Counted from the first letter of the stretch, positions 8,386-16,846 are shown. The stretch: 64,000 nucleotides of DNA from Sphingosinicella soli (GCF_014199685.1 NZ_JACHNZ010000003.1:1-64000); one strand, 5' to 3'. The notes: generated by a model from the sequence alone, not told the origin. Translations and numbers: made by a program.

Positions 8386-9173
8386 TGCGCGGTGTATCCT
8401 CCGTCTACAATGAGTTCGGAGCCCTGCATGTATCCGGACTCGTCTGACGCGAGGAACCTGACCGCCTTCGCGATATCGATGGGATCGGCCATCCGCCCGA
8501 TGGGATGCGCGGGGCCCATTCCGGCGAACGCCTCTTGGACCGACTTGAAGAAACCCTCGTCGACGAAGCGCTGCATGATCTGATCGACCATGCCGGTCTT
8601 CACGCCCGAAGGGTGCAGGGTGTTGACGCGGATTTTCTGCTTCAGCGCCGAGAATTCCATCGCGCACGCCTTGGAGAACAGACGCACCGCGCCCTTCGAC
8701 GTGCAATAGCCCGTGTGCAGCGGCGAGCCGATGAGGCCGGCGACCGACGAAATGATGATGATCGAACTGCCGTGCGGCGTCGTTTCACCGGTCCGCGCCA
8801 TCAGATCAGACGCGACCTTGGTGCCCAGAAATGGCCCATCGACATTGACGGCCATCTGCTTGCGCCATTGTTCAAGCGTGGTGTTGACCAGCTTTTCGAC
8901 AACGACAATCCCGGCGACGTGCGCCAGAATGTCGAGCCGTCCATGCTCGGCTTCGGTCGCGGCGATGGTCTTCTGCCAGCCTGCTTCGTCGGTGACGTCC
9001 AGCCGGTAATAGCTGCTGTTCGCGATATCGCTGGTGAACGTGCCGCTGTCGGCGGGAAGATCGGCGCCGATCACGGTGGCGCCTGCGTCGGCAAGCGCGG
9101 AACAGATTTCCTTGCCGATTCCGCCGGTGCATCCGGTGACAAGCGCAACGCGGCCTTCGAGCGATCCTATCAT
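8382..9173 (-). CDS. Short-chain dehydrogenase/reductase (SDR)
   Basis: A 263-residue classical SDR with VTGCTGGIGKEI (about residues 12-23), the IIISSVAG serine block, and the catalytic Tyr and Lys in YCTSKGAV. The end ASDESGYMQGSELIVDGGY is typical of the family. The start at 9173 has an AGGAG Shine-Dalgarno. It is the second gene of the operon, 11 bases after the ABM-domain gene. Two consecutive SDRs suggest two oxidation steps, or two stereoisomers, of a hydroxylated substrate. Confidence 0.9.
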   Translation of the reverse strand: MIGSLEGRVALVTGCTGGIGKEICSALADAGATVIGADLPADSGTFTSDIANSSYYRLDVTDEAGWQKTIAATEAEHGRLDILAHVAGIVVVEKLVNTTLEQWRKQMAVNVDGPFLGTKVASDLMARTGETTPHGSSIIIISSVAGLIGSPLHTGYCTSKGAVRLFSKACAMEFSALKQKIRVNTLHPSGVKTGMVDQIMQRFVDEGFFKSVQEAFAGMGPAHPIGRMADPIDIAKAVRFLASDESGYMQGSELIVDGGYTAQ

Positions 9174-9184
9174 CCCAATTCTCC

Positions 9185-9487
9185 TTAGATGTTCTTGTCG
9201 GTGAGCGGTGTGCAGAGGTGGATTTCGGGCTGCCCGTCGACACAGTCCCAACCTGCCGCCGACATCGCGACGTGATAGGGTTTGCCGGGATGCGCGGCTT
9301 GGGCTTCGGCGCTTTCGAATAGCTCGGTGAAGATGAAAAGATCGGGATCGTCGTTCGATCGCATGACTTGCCAGATCAGCGCTTCAGGTTCATTCGCGTG
9401 CACATCGCTCTGGAGCTTTGCGACGAGACGTGAGAATTGCTCGGCGCGGCCGGGCTTGGTCCGCACATGCATGATGACGCCGATCAT
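9185..9487 (-). CDS. Antibiotic biosynthesis monooxygenase (ABM) domain protein
   Basis: A 100-residue dimeric alpha-beta barrel (ABM/YgiN type): MIGVIMHVRTKPGRAEQF opens the ferredoxin-like fold, and the middle has the FIFTELFESAEAQAAH helix and the PYHVAMSA segment. Such proteins include quinone and polyketide monooxygenases that need no cofactor, but many members have no known activity. It is the first gene of the nine-gene operon and starts only 14 bases from the oppositely directed TPR/2OG gene. Confidence 0.8.
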   Translation of the reverse strand: MIGVIMHVRTKPGRAEQFSRLVAKLQSDVHANEPEALIWQVMRSNDDPDLFIFTELFESAEAQAAHPGKPYHVAMSAAGWDCVDGQPEIHLCTPLTDKNI

Positions 9488-9501
9488 AAGGAGACACCTC
9501 T
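9488..9501. promoter_or_regulatory. Overlapping Shine-Dalgarno sites on both strands
   Basis: The 14 bases between two divergent genes read aaggagacacctct. On the plus strand AAGGAG serves the TTG start at 9502. On the minus strand AGAGGTG serves the ATG at 9487. No room remains for a promoter here, so each promoter must lie inside the opposite gene or further upstream. Confidence 0.65.
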
Positions 9502-11025
9502 TTGATTTCGCAGGACATGTTGCGTGAAGCTGCGCGATTGGCCCAGGGGCCGACTCCGGCCGCCGCATTGCCGCTCATCGACAGGATGCTCGCGGCGGCG
9601 CCCCGTCATGCGGATGTGCTGACCGTCGCCGGGCTCGCCGCGCAGCGCCTCGGCAACCTGCCGCTGGCGCTCGAACGATTCGCGGCGGCGCGCAGCGTGG
9701 ACCCGGACAATCCCGCGCGGCTTGGAAACCACGCCGTCGCGCTGAAACAGGCGGGCCGATACGACGAGGCTATCGCCGCGCTGCACCGCGCACTGGAGCT
9801 GCGCCCAGGCGCGCCCATCACGCTCGCCAATCTGGGATCGTGCCTGATTGCCGCAGGCAGAGCGGGCGATGCCGTTGCCCCGCTGCGAAATGCCGTATCC
9901 CTGAAACCCGATCATGCCGAAGCCTGGAACAACCTGGGCATCGCACTCGCGCGGAGCGGCAACGCCGACTCGGCCGACACGGCGTATCTGACGGCGGTTC
10001 GGCACCGGCCCGGATATGTCGAGGCGCTGCTGAACCGGGCCGACCTGCTCGTGCGCGGCGACCGCATCGACGAGGCCGAAGCAATCGCTCGCGAGGTTCT
10101 GGCGACGCACAAGGGACATCCCCGCGCCGCGAACCAGCTGGCGAGCCTTCACGACCGGCGCGGCGATCTCGACAGGGCGATTGCGCTCTACCGCGAGGCG
10201 CTCGACAGCGACGGGCTCAATCATCCCATCGGTGTGAACCTCGCCATGGCGCTGCTGCGCGTGGGCGACAATCCCGCCGCGCTCGCGCTGTGCGACAGGC
10301 TGCTCGATGCCTCTCCCAGCATTACAACGCCCCTCGCGCTGAAATGCGCGGCGCTGGACAGAATCGGCGACGCGGCGGCGCTGAATACGCTCATGAGCCT
10401 CGACCGTTTCACTGCGATGATCGACATCGAGGAAGCGCCCGGATTCGAAACGATGGATGAGTTTCACAGGGCGCTCGAACGGGACCTCGCGGCGCACCCC
10501 TCGCTCACGTTCGAACCGGAAGGTCTGGTGGCGCGGACCGGACATCAGAGCGGAGACCTCGCGGAGGACACCTCCCCTGCCTTCGCCGCGCTTGCGCACA
10601 TCGCTCGCACCGAGCTTGCTCGCCACATGGACAGGGTGGGCGATGGCGTTCATCCCTGGCTGAGGGCGCGGCCCTCGGAATGGTCGCTCACGCTGTGGGG
10701 AACGATGCTGTCTCCCGGCGGCGCGGTCGAAGCGCACATTCACGCGCCCAACTGGCTGTCGGGCGTCTATTATCCCGCCTTCGCGCAGGACGGAGGAGAC
10801 GGCCACGAGGGCTGGTTCGCCATCGGCGCGCTGCCGCAGGCGCTCGGCGGCGGCGGCACGCTTCATGTTCGCCAGCCGAAGGCGGGGCGCATGATCCTGT
10901 TTCCGTCTTATCTCTGGCATGCGACATTGCCGTTCACCGGCACGAACCGCCGGATCAGTTTCGCATTCGACCTTGTGCCGGAGGGCATCGGCCGGCGGCA
11001 CAGCCTCGATGCGACCATGGCTTGA
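9502..11025 (+). CDS. TPR-repeat protein with C-terminal 2OG-Fe(II) oxygenase domain
   Basis: A 507-residue protein. Residues 1 to about 300 are tandem tetratricopeptide repeats (for example ALERFAAARSVDPDNPARLG, AIAALHRALELRPGAP). The last 180 residues match the putative 2OG-Fe(II) oxygenase family: AHIHAPNWLSGVYYPAF carries an iron-binding His, and ILFPSYLWHATLPFTGTNRR the distal His and the 2-oxoglutarate-binding Arg. The TTG start at 9502 has AAGGAG at good spacing; the first ATG (9517) is too far from it. Such proteins often lie beside TonB receptors in sphingomonads and Caulobacter, as here, but their substrate is unknown. It converges on the receptor gene at 11101. Confidence 0.85.
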   Translation: MISQDMLREAARLAQGPTPAAALPLIDRMLAAAPRHADVLTVAGLAAQRLGNLPLALERFAAARSVDPDNPARLGNHAVALKQAGRYDEAIAALHRALELRPGAPITLANLGSCLIAAGRAGDAVAPLRNAVSLKPDHAEAWNNLGIALARSGNADSADTAYLTAVRHRPGYVEALLNRADLLVRGDRIDEAEAIAREVLATHKGHPRAANQLASLHDRRGDLDRAIALYREALDSDGLNHPIGVNLAMALLRVGDNPAALALCDRLLDASPSITTPLALKCAALDRIGDAAALNTLMSLDRFTAMIDIEEAPGFETMDEFHRALERDLAAHPSLTFEPEGLVARTGHQSGDLAEDTSPAFAALAHIARTELARHMDRVGDGVHPWLRARPSEWSLTLWGTMLSPGGAVEAHIHAPNWLSGVYYPAFAQDGGDGHEGWFAIGALPQALGGGGTLHVRQPKAGRMILFPSYLWHATLPFTGTNRRISFAFDLVPEGIGRRHSLDATMA

Positions 11026-11027
11026 CA

Positions 11028-11088
11028 GCCCGGCCCGCCGATCGAACCCACGGGGGAGGATTGTGGGAGGCAGATCGGAGGGCCGGGC
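11028..11088. terminator. Long imperfect inverted repeat, probable bidirectional terminator
   Basis: Arms 11028-11043 (gcccggcccgccgatc) and 11073-11088 pair over 16 bases with one mismatch. The loop contains a second nested pair, CCCAC/GTGGG. The repeat lies exactly between the convergent 2OG gene and TonB receptor gene. There is no strong T-tract on either side. Confidence 0.6.
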
Positions 11089-11100
11089 CATCACGGCCGT

Positions 11101-13461
11101 TCAGAACCTCACACCCAGCTCCGCTCCGATGGACCGGGGCGCAGCATAGTTGGTGAAGTTGAACAGGCCGGCAACGGAATTTGCCGCGACGCGATACGTT
11201 TCATCGAGAAGATTGCGCGCGTAGATCGCGACCCGGTAGGTTTCTGTCGGATCGTTCCACTGCAGACTGGTTCCCAGCAGTGTCCGCGACTGACCGATTG
11301 TGAAATCGGAATTGAGCGTCGTGGTCTGGTAATCGGTCTGATAATTCACGTCCGCATTGACCGTGACCTGACCCCAATCCTGCTCGGGGAAGGCGTAATT
11401 GACGGCAAAGTTCGCCGTCCATTTCGGTACGTTGCGCAGCTCGAGATTCGAGGCATCATCATTGATGCCATCACCGTCAATATCCGTGAGGAATTCGAGA
11501 TATTTCGCCTTCTGATAGCCCAGCGCCGCGTTGAGCGTCAGGCCATCCACCGGCGCTGCACTCGCTTCAAGCTCAAGCCCGTAGACCTCTGCCTTGCCGG
11601 CGTTAGTGGTCTTCGTCTCCTGCCCCGGAAGCCCGGTGATCGGATCGGTGAACGGCACCACGGCATCACGCTGAAGATCATCGTAACGCACGTAGAAGGC
11701 AGCGGCATTGAAGCGGAACCGGCGGTCGGCCGTTTCGGTCTTGAAGCCGAGTTCGAAACTGTCCGCCGTTTCCTCGCGGAACGGCAGCGCAGATGTCGCG
11801 GACATCGCCTGCTCGTTATAGCCGCCCGACTTGTAGCCCTGACTGTAGGTGAAATAATTGTTGATACCGTCGGCAATTGTCCAGCGATAACCAGCGCGGA
11901 ACGTCGGCTTCTGGAAGCTGTCGCTGTCCGAATATTCCGGCCAGAAGCCGGTTTCGATCAGCGACCGGCGAACCTGCGGCCGCACCGAGAAGCTCTTTTT
12001 CTCCTTGGTGTAGCGGGCACCCAGGAACACGGAGAACGGATCGGCGAGCTGGTATTCGGCTTCACCGAACGCCGCGTAACTGTCCACCTTGTAATCCGCG
12101 GTCGACTGGTTCGGATCGGACGTCGCCGTATCGTCGCCAAGGTAGCGCAGGAAGCCCAGGAACGACGTGGCGTTCGCGTCCAGCGTCTGCCCCCAGTACA
12201 TCGTACCCACCGTGAATTTCAGGCTGTCCGAGAAATCGGACGAGAAGCGCGCCTCCAGGCTATATTGTTCGCGCACGTCTTCGCGTGTCGAAACGAACAG
12301 ATACGCGCTCTCTCCCGTATAATCCGATGGCAGGCTGGATTCCACACGGCGATAGCCGCCAACGAGCGTGAGCGCGCCGACATCCGGCCAGCTATGCTCG
12401 CCGCGAAGATAGACACCGTCCACGTCGATCCGGTGGCCATTCATCGTGCCAGGACATGTGGGCGCATCCGCGTCGCCGCGGCAAAGCGTGTTGCCGGTGT
12501 CGAACGGGCTGCCGCCCGTCGTCTGGATGCCCGGGAAACCAACCGCGTCCAACAGGAAACCGGGAGGCGTTTCATTGACGCTGGGCGGGGCATCGCCGCG
12601 ATCCCGAAGCATCTCGTAGGTCAGCATGATGTCGGTGTCATCACCGGCTTCCCAAAGCAGTTTCGCGCGCCCGCTGAAATAGCGGGTGCCCGAAATGCGC
12701 TGGCCGCGCGGCTCGACGTCCGGCTGGAACTCATCGACATTGTTGCTCTTCGTCAACCGGTAGAAACCGTCGCTCTCCTGGAAGGACCCCGCAACGCGCA
12801 GGAACAGGTTTTCGGCGAGCGGAAGATTGACCGCCGCCTTCACATCCTTCGTATTGAAGCTCGAATAGCCGACCCGAAGTTCCGCGCCGAAATCGGCGGT
12901 CGGGCGTTTGGTGATGACGTTGATGACGCCGCCCACGGTGTTCTTTCCGAACAGCGTTCCCTGCGGCCCGCGGAGCACCTCGATACGCTCGATATCGAAC
13001 AGATCGAACAGCTGCGTCTGAACGTGCGCCAGAACGAAATCATCAACCACCACGCCCACGGCAGGCTCGAAGGTCAGGATGATGTCGCTGGTCGACTGGC
13101 CACGAATACCAATGGCCGCAGCGTTGAACCCCGGCACGTTCGCGATGACGACATTCGGAACGTCACCGGCAATTGCGCGGAGATCGGTCGCGAACTTGCG
13201 ATCGATCGCGGCGGCGGAAAACGCGGTCACTGCGACCGGCGTATCCTGAAGCGATTCAGAGACGCGGCGCGCAGTCACAACAATATCTTCGAGACTGAAC
13301 ACTTCTTCCTGCGCGCTCATCGGGGCCGGAGCCGGATTTCCAGTCTGTGCTGGCGACGTATCGGCCTGCGCCTGCGCAAGCGCTGCTGTGCTGGTTGTTG
13401 TCAGAAAGGCGATCGTCGCCGTTTCCAGAGCGCGTCTTGCGCCCCAGAGAAACTCCTTCAT
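11101..13461 (-). CDS. TonB-dependent receptor
   Basis: A 786-residue outer-membrane receptor. A signal peptide ends near residue 30 (TAALAQAQA). The TonB box is in SLEDIVVTARR, followed by a plug domain with IERIEVLRGPQGTLFGKNTVGG and a 22-strand barrel ending in GAELGVRF, where the final Phe is required for assembly. There is no N-terminal STN signalling domain, so control by a sigma/anti-sigma pair is unlikely. The ATG at 13461 has GGAGG five bases upstream and is preferred to a start 12 bases earlier. Substrate is not predictable; the nearby minus-strand operon and 2OG protein suggest it imports the compound they act on. Confidence 0.92.
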   Translation of the reverse strand: MKEFLWGARRALETATIAFLTTTSTAALAQAQADTSPAQTGNPAPAPMSAQEEVFSLEDIVVTARRVSESLQDTPVAVTAFSAAAIDRKFATDLRAIAGDVPNVVIANVPGFNAAAIGIRGQSTSDIILTFEPAVGVVVDDFVLAHVQTQLFDLFDIERIEVLRGPQGTLFGKNTVGGVINVITKRPTADFGAELRVGYSSFNTKDVKAAVNLPLAENLFLRVAGSFQESDGFYRLTKSNNVDEFQPDVEPRGQRISGTRYFSGRAKLLWEAGDDTDIMLTYEMLRDRGDAPPSVNETPPGFLLDAVGFPGIQTTGGSPFDTGNTLCRGDADAPTCPGTMNGHRIDVDGVYLRGEHSWPDVGALTLVGGYRRVESSLPSDYTGESAYLFVSTREDVREQYSLEARFSSDFSDSLKFTVGTMYWGQTLDANATSFLGFLRYLGDDTATSDPNQSTADYKVDSYAAFGEAEYQLADPFSVFLGARYTKEKKSFSVRPQVRRSLIETGFWPEYSDSDSFQKPTFRAGYRWTIADGINNYFTYSQGYKSGGYNEQAMSATSALPFREETADSFELGFKTETADRRFRFNAAAFYVRYDDLQRDAVVPFTDPITGLPGQETKTTNAGKAEVYGLELEASAAPVDGLTLNAALGYQKAKYLEFLTDIDGDGINDDASNLELRNVPKWTANFAVNYAFPEQDWGQVTVNADVNYQTDYQTTTLNSDFTIGQSRTLLGTSLQWNDPTETYRVAIYARNLLDETYRVAANSVAGLFNFTNYAAPRSIGAELGVRF

Positions 13462-13756
13462 GGCGTCCTCCATCCCTCAATGGTCGTCCGCCCCTTTCGG
13501 GCGAATCATTTTCCGTTTCATAGCCGGTTGGCTGTTTCATAAAGGAGCATATATGTTCATTTTGTGAAAGCAAAAAAACAGACATGAATGCTTTTTTAGA
13601 GAACATGAACAACAAGGATCAGTGACTTTTTTATACTAACTATTTGATATTATTGACGTATCGCCTTTGTATCGGTATACAATATGACTCTGATTCATAT
13701 GTGGCAGCCCCTATGCCAAGTGACTTTAGTCGGGACGGGATTGATCGGTTGCTTTC
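13462..13756. promoter_or_regulatory. AT-rich upstream region of the TonB receptor gene
   Basis: About 13500-13720 is strikingly AT-rich compared with the surrounding coding DNA. It holds poly-A and poly-T runs and an inverted pair TGTTCAT (13554-13560) and ATGAACA (13605-13611), with further ATGAAT and TTCAT half-sites between. It probably contains the receptor promoter and operator sites. No promoter was matched with certainty, and no gene is supported here. Confidence 0.5.
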
Positions 13757-13759
13757 CTA

Positions 13760-13849
13760 TGTCCGGTGTGGTGTCAGCCCGAGCGACGCGGCGAATTGTC
13801 TTCCCGATCGGAACTGGTCGGGATCGGTGACTGTCGCGGCGATGGCATT
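13760..13849 (-). mobile_element. IS110-family transposase fragment (C-terminal domain remnant)
   Basis: The minus-strand frame reads AIAATVTDPDQFRSGRQFAA followed by SLGLTP and a stop. This matches the conserved Transposase_20 segment of IS110/IS116 elements (D..-F.SGR..AA.LGL.P). Only about 30 residues remain of a protein near 350 residues, so it is a dead relic. Confidence 0.7.
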
Positions 13850-13914
13850 GCGAGAAATTCGCGGCTGAACTCGTCGATGATGCCCGGCATCCGGAACTTG
13901 TTTTTGGCCCGGAG
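13845..13914 (-). mobile_element. IS3-family OrfB integrase fragment
   Basis: In a different minus-strand frame, KNKFRMPGIIDEFSREFLAM matches the rve integrase block of IS3 OrfB (...NVIDEFSRECLAI), including the catalytic Asp. It is closed upstream by TAG at 13915-13917 and runs straight into the IS110 fragment. The region from 13918 to 14144 shows nothing recognisable. Confidence 0.65.
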
Positions 13915-14144
13915 CTAGGAGCCGTCGCGTCCCCTTCCCGCAGCGGCAAGCATAAACGCGCGTTTCCCCCTCCCCGTGGTCGCCCATCCGCCGCCAATTC
14001 AGCCGGGCGGAGCTTGGGACATCGCGCTGCACCCGCGCCCCGTCTTACAACCCCACTGGTGATTGAGGCACACCGGCCATTGCTTGCTTCGCACCTCAGG
14101 CAGACCGCGACATTCGGCATAAGGATTCCGGCAACGGCAACGGG

Positions 14145-15341
14145 ATGATGCCGCCGGTCATGGAGCAGGAATTGCAGTACGGATTGAGGGACGTCGCAGC
14201 CACTATCGATCCGTCACCGGCAAGTTTGATGGTCGATGTCTATTCGGGACACCTGATGCCCGACGAGCAAGTGCGGATTTTCGGACAGACCGAGCGCGCC
14301 TTCGCAACCCGCGCGGTTCGTCGCGGTTCCTCGGTGCGGGCTCTCGGCAGCGGTCCGGCTCGGGGGCTCCCCGCGCTTCCCGTTCTTGCCAATGGCACGC
14401 AGTATGATCTTTATGACTATGTATCGCGCAACCGGGTGGCCGGTCTGCTGGTGATGCAGGGCGACGAACTCGTCCACGAGCAGTACGAGCTCGGCATCGC
14501 CCCGGATACGCGCTGGATTTCCATGTCGATGGCGAAATCCATCAGCACCACGCTGGTGGGCGCGGCGATCAGGGATGGCTACATCGGTTCGGTGGACGAT
14601 CAGCTCACACACTATCTGCCGGAGCTTGGCGGCAGCGGGTATGAGGGCGTCTCGATTCGCGCGCTGATGCAGATGACTTCGGGCGTAAGCTGGGATGACA
14701 CCCACACAAACCCGGATTCTGAACGGCGACACATGCTGAACTTGCAGATCGCGCAGGAACCGGGCGCGATCATGGCCTATATGGCGGGTTTGGCCCGCAA
14801 AGGGCCGCCGGGCACGCTGTGGAACTACAGCACGGGCGAGACCCATGTGGTGGGTGCTCTGGTGCACGCCGCAACCGGAAAATGGCTGGCCGATTATCTT
14901 TCGGAACGGATCTGGTCGCGCATCGGCACGGAAGCCGATGCCGCCTGGTGGCTGGAAGCTCCCGGAGGTCTCGAGGTCGCGGGCAGCGGCATTTGCGCGA
15001 CGCTGCGGGACTATGCGCGCTTCGGGCGGTTTGTGCTGGAAGGCGGTGTCGTTGATGGCGAATCCATTCTTCCGGAAGGATGGGCGGCCGAAGCGGGCGC
15101 TGCGCGAGAGGTCGCCGGCCAGCGGCTGGATTATGGTTACATGTGGTGGGCCGTGCCTGCGCGAGATGGCGCGCTGGCCGACGGCGCTTACTCCGCCCGC
15201 GGCATTTTCGGACAGTATATCTATATCAATCCCGCCCGGCGCATCCTTGTCGTCGTGCTGAGCGCGCGGTCGAAACCCAGGGGCGCCGAAGCGATCCTCG
15301 ACAATGATTTCTTCAATTCGGTCGTCGAGGCTATTGGCTGA
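14145..15341 (+). CDS. NylB-like serine hydrolase (beta-lactamase fold)
   Basis: A 398-residue protein of the class C beta-lactamase/penicillin-binding fold. The SxxK motif is S-M-A-K at residues 128-131 and the catalytic Tyr is Tyr228 in WNYSTGETHVVG. Other family blocks are ALMQMTSGVSWDD, CATLRDYARFGRFVLEGG, YGYMWW and ARGIFGQYIYINP. This set, including YST in place of the usual YSN, resembles the 6-aminohexanoate-dimer hydrolase (NylB) group more than true beta-lactamases. No clear signal peptide is seen, as in NylB. The start is uncertain because of two ATGs without a good Shine-Dalgarno. The POT transporter follows after 28 bases. A cytosolic amide or ester hydrolase acting on imported oligomers is the best guess. 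Confidence 0.8.
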   Translation: MMPPVMEQELQYGLRDVAATIDPSPASLMVDVYSGHLMPDEQVRIFGQTERAFATRAVRRGSSVRALGSGPARGLPALPVLANGTQYDLYDYVSRNRVAGLLVMQGDELVHEQYELGIAPDTRWISMSMAKSISTTLVGAAIRDGYIGSVDDQLTHYLPELGGSGYEGVSIRALMQMTSGVSWDDTHTNPDSERRHMLNLQIAQEPGAIMAYMAGLARKGPPGTLWNYSTGETHVVGALVHAATGKWLADYLSERIWSRIGTEADAAWWLEAPGGLEVAGSGICATLRDYARFGRFVLEGGVVDGESILPEGWAAEAGAAREVAGQRLDYGYMWWAVPARDGALADGAYSARGIFGQYIYINPARRILVVVLSARSKPRGAEAILDNDFFNSVVEAIG

Positions 15342-15369
15342 TGGACATTGGCGGAGGCAAGAACAGGTC

Positions 15370-16758
15370 ATGACCACCGCCATCGACGCCCCCTGCCTGC
15401 CGGGCAAGCCCGCCCCCCGCGAAATCTGGGGACAGCCGCGGGGGCTTGCCTATATCGCCTTCACCGAGGCGTGGGAACGGTTCTCCTTCTACGGAATGCA
15501 GGCGCTTCTGGTCCTCTACATGGCGGGCCATCTGCTTCAGCCGGGCAATATCGAAGCCGTCTGGGGGTTCGCGACGTTCCGCGGCGGCATTGAATCGATC
15601 ACGGGGCCGCTCTCCACCCAGGCGCTCGCATCGCAGATCTTCGGACTCTACGTCGGGCTCATCTACTTCACGCCGGTTCTCGGCGGTCTCCTCGGCGACA
15701 AGGTTACGGGACGCAAGCGCGCGGTTCTGGCGGGTGCCTGCCTCATGGCCATCGGTCACTTCCTCATGGCCCTGGAAGCGGCTTTCCTTCCTGCACTGGG
15801 GACGCTCATTCTCGGCGCGGGTCTTCTCAAGGGCAATCTCGCCGCGCAGGTCGGTGATCTTTACGAAAAAAACGACAGCCGGCGTGACGGTGCGTTCACG
15901 ATCTACTGCACCGCAATCAATGTCGGCGCCACGATCGCCCCCCTTGTGTGCGGTACACTCGGCGAGCTTTACGGCTGGCACTACGGCTTCGGCGCCGCCG
16001 GCATCGGCATGCTGGTGGGCATTGTCATCTATCTTGCGGGCTATCGCCATCTGCCTCCTGAAAACGAGGCCATCGAACGCGGCGACAAGCCGAGCCTGGC
16101 GCCGGGCGACGGCCGCGTCATCATCGCCATCCTCATCGTGCTTTCGATCACCGCGCTTTACTGGATTGCGCAGGCACAGGTCTGGAACACCTACCCGCTT
16201 TGGCTTCGCGATCATGTCGACCGCGATGTCCTTGGCTGGTCCGTGCCGGTCACCTGGTTCCAGTCGCTCGACTCCCTCGCCGTGCTGATGCTCGCTCCCG
16301 TGATGATCCTGGCCTGGCGGAAGCAGGCGAAACGCAGCACCGAGCCGACCGAGCTTTCGAAAATCGCCATAGGCTGCTGCGCCTTCGCGGCTGCCTGCCT
16401 GCTCCTCAGCATCGGCCAGGCCGTTGCAGGCGATGGGCAGGTCGCGCTGGTCTGGCCTGTCGCGTTTCATTTCCTTTGCGCCATCGGCTACCTCTACGTC
16501 GCGCCGATCGCGCTTGCGCTGGTGTCGCGCGATGCCCCTGCCGCCGTGAATGCCATGATGGTGGGCGCCTACTACCTCGGCATCTTCATCGGCGGCATCG
16601 GCAGCGGCTGGCTGGGTCGCTTTTACGAGCCGCTCGGGCCGCTCGGCTTCTGGATGCTTCACGCCGCGGTGGTCGCGAGCGGCGCGCTGTTCGTGCTGCT
16701 GCTGCGGCAATGGCTCGTTTCGATGCTGCGCTCCAACGATACGCGCGCCCGGCACTGA
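15370..16758 (+). CDS. POT/PTR family proton-dependent oligopeptide transporter
   Basis: A 462-residue inner-membrane protein with 12 or more transmembrane helices. The POT signature FTEAWERFSFYGMQALLVLY is at about residues 31-50, in the first helix, and contains the ExxERF proton-coupling motif. The next loop, GGLLGDKVTGRKRAVLAG, is also typical. Homology begins shortly after the ATG at 15370; an upstream in-frame extension overlaps the hydrolase gene. It imports di- and tripeptides with protons. Co-transcription with the NylB-like hydrolase suggests the two handle the same short amide-linked compounds. A strong terminator follows at once. Confidence 0.93.
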   Translation: MTTAIDAPCLPGKPAPREIWGQPRGLAYIAFTEAWERFSFYGMQALLVLYMAGHLLQPGNIEAVWGFATFRGGIESITGPLSTQALASQIFGLYVGLIYFTPVLGGLLGDKVTGRKRAVLAGACLMAIGHFLMALEAAFLPALGTLILGAGLLKGNLAAQVGDLYEKNDSRRDGAFTIYCTAINVGATIAPLVCGTLGELYGWHYGFGAAGIGMLVGIVIYLAGYRHLPPENEAIERGDKPSLAPGDGRVIIAILIVLSITALYWIAQAQVWNTYPLWLRDHVDRDVLGWSVPVTWFQSLDSLAVLMLAPVMILAWRKQAKRSTEPTELSKIAIGCCAFAAACLLLSIGQAVAGDGQVALVWPVAFHFLCAIGYLYVAPIALALVSRDAPAAVNAMMVGAYYLGIFIGGIGSGWLGRFYEPLGPLGFWMLHAAVVASGALFVLLLRQWLVSMLRSNDTRARH

Positions 16759-16762
16759 ACAG

Positions 16763-16791
16763 GGTGCTGGTGCGGTCCGGGCACCAGCACC
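16763..16791 (+). terminator. Rho-independent terminator after the POT transporter
   Basis: GGTGCTGGTG and CACCAGCACC form a perfect 10-bp stem around a 9-base loop, followed by TTTCCGTTT. It separates the hydrolase-transporter pair from the aminotransferase operon. Confidence 0.85.
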
Positions 16792-16846
16792 TTTCCGTTT
16801 GTCATCTTGGCCCTTTCGCCAACCCCCTGAATGATCGCGATCAACA

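Noticed and set aside
9484-11094. A 536-codon minus-strand open frame
   Set aside because: Antisense to the TPR/2OG gene, whose repeats and iron-binding residues are clear.
13644-13868. A 74-codon plus-strand frame in the AT-rich region
   Set aside because: It is antisense to the IS110 fragment and lacks a good ribosome site or similarity.
14145-15341. Assignment as an antibiotic-resistance beta-lactamase
   Set aside because: No signal peptide or KTG box is evident, and the blocks fit the NylB/esterase group, so resistance is unlikely.
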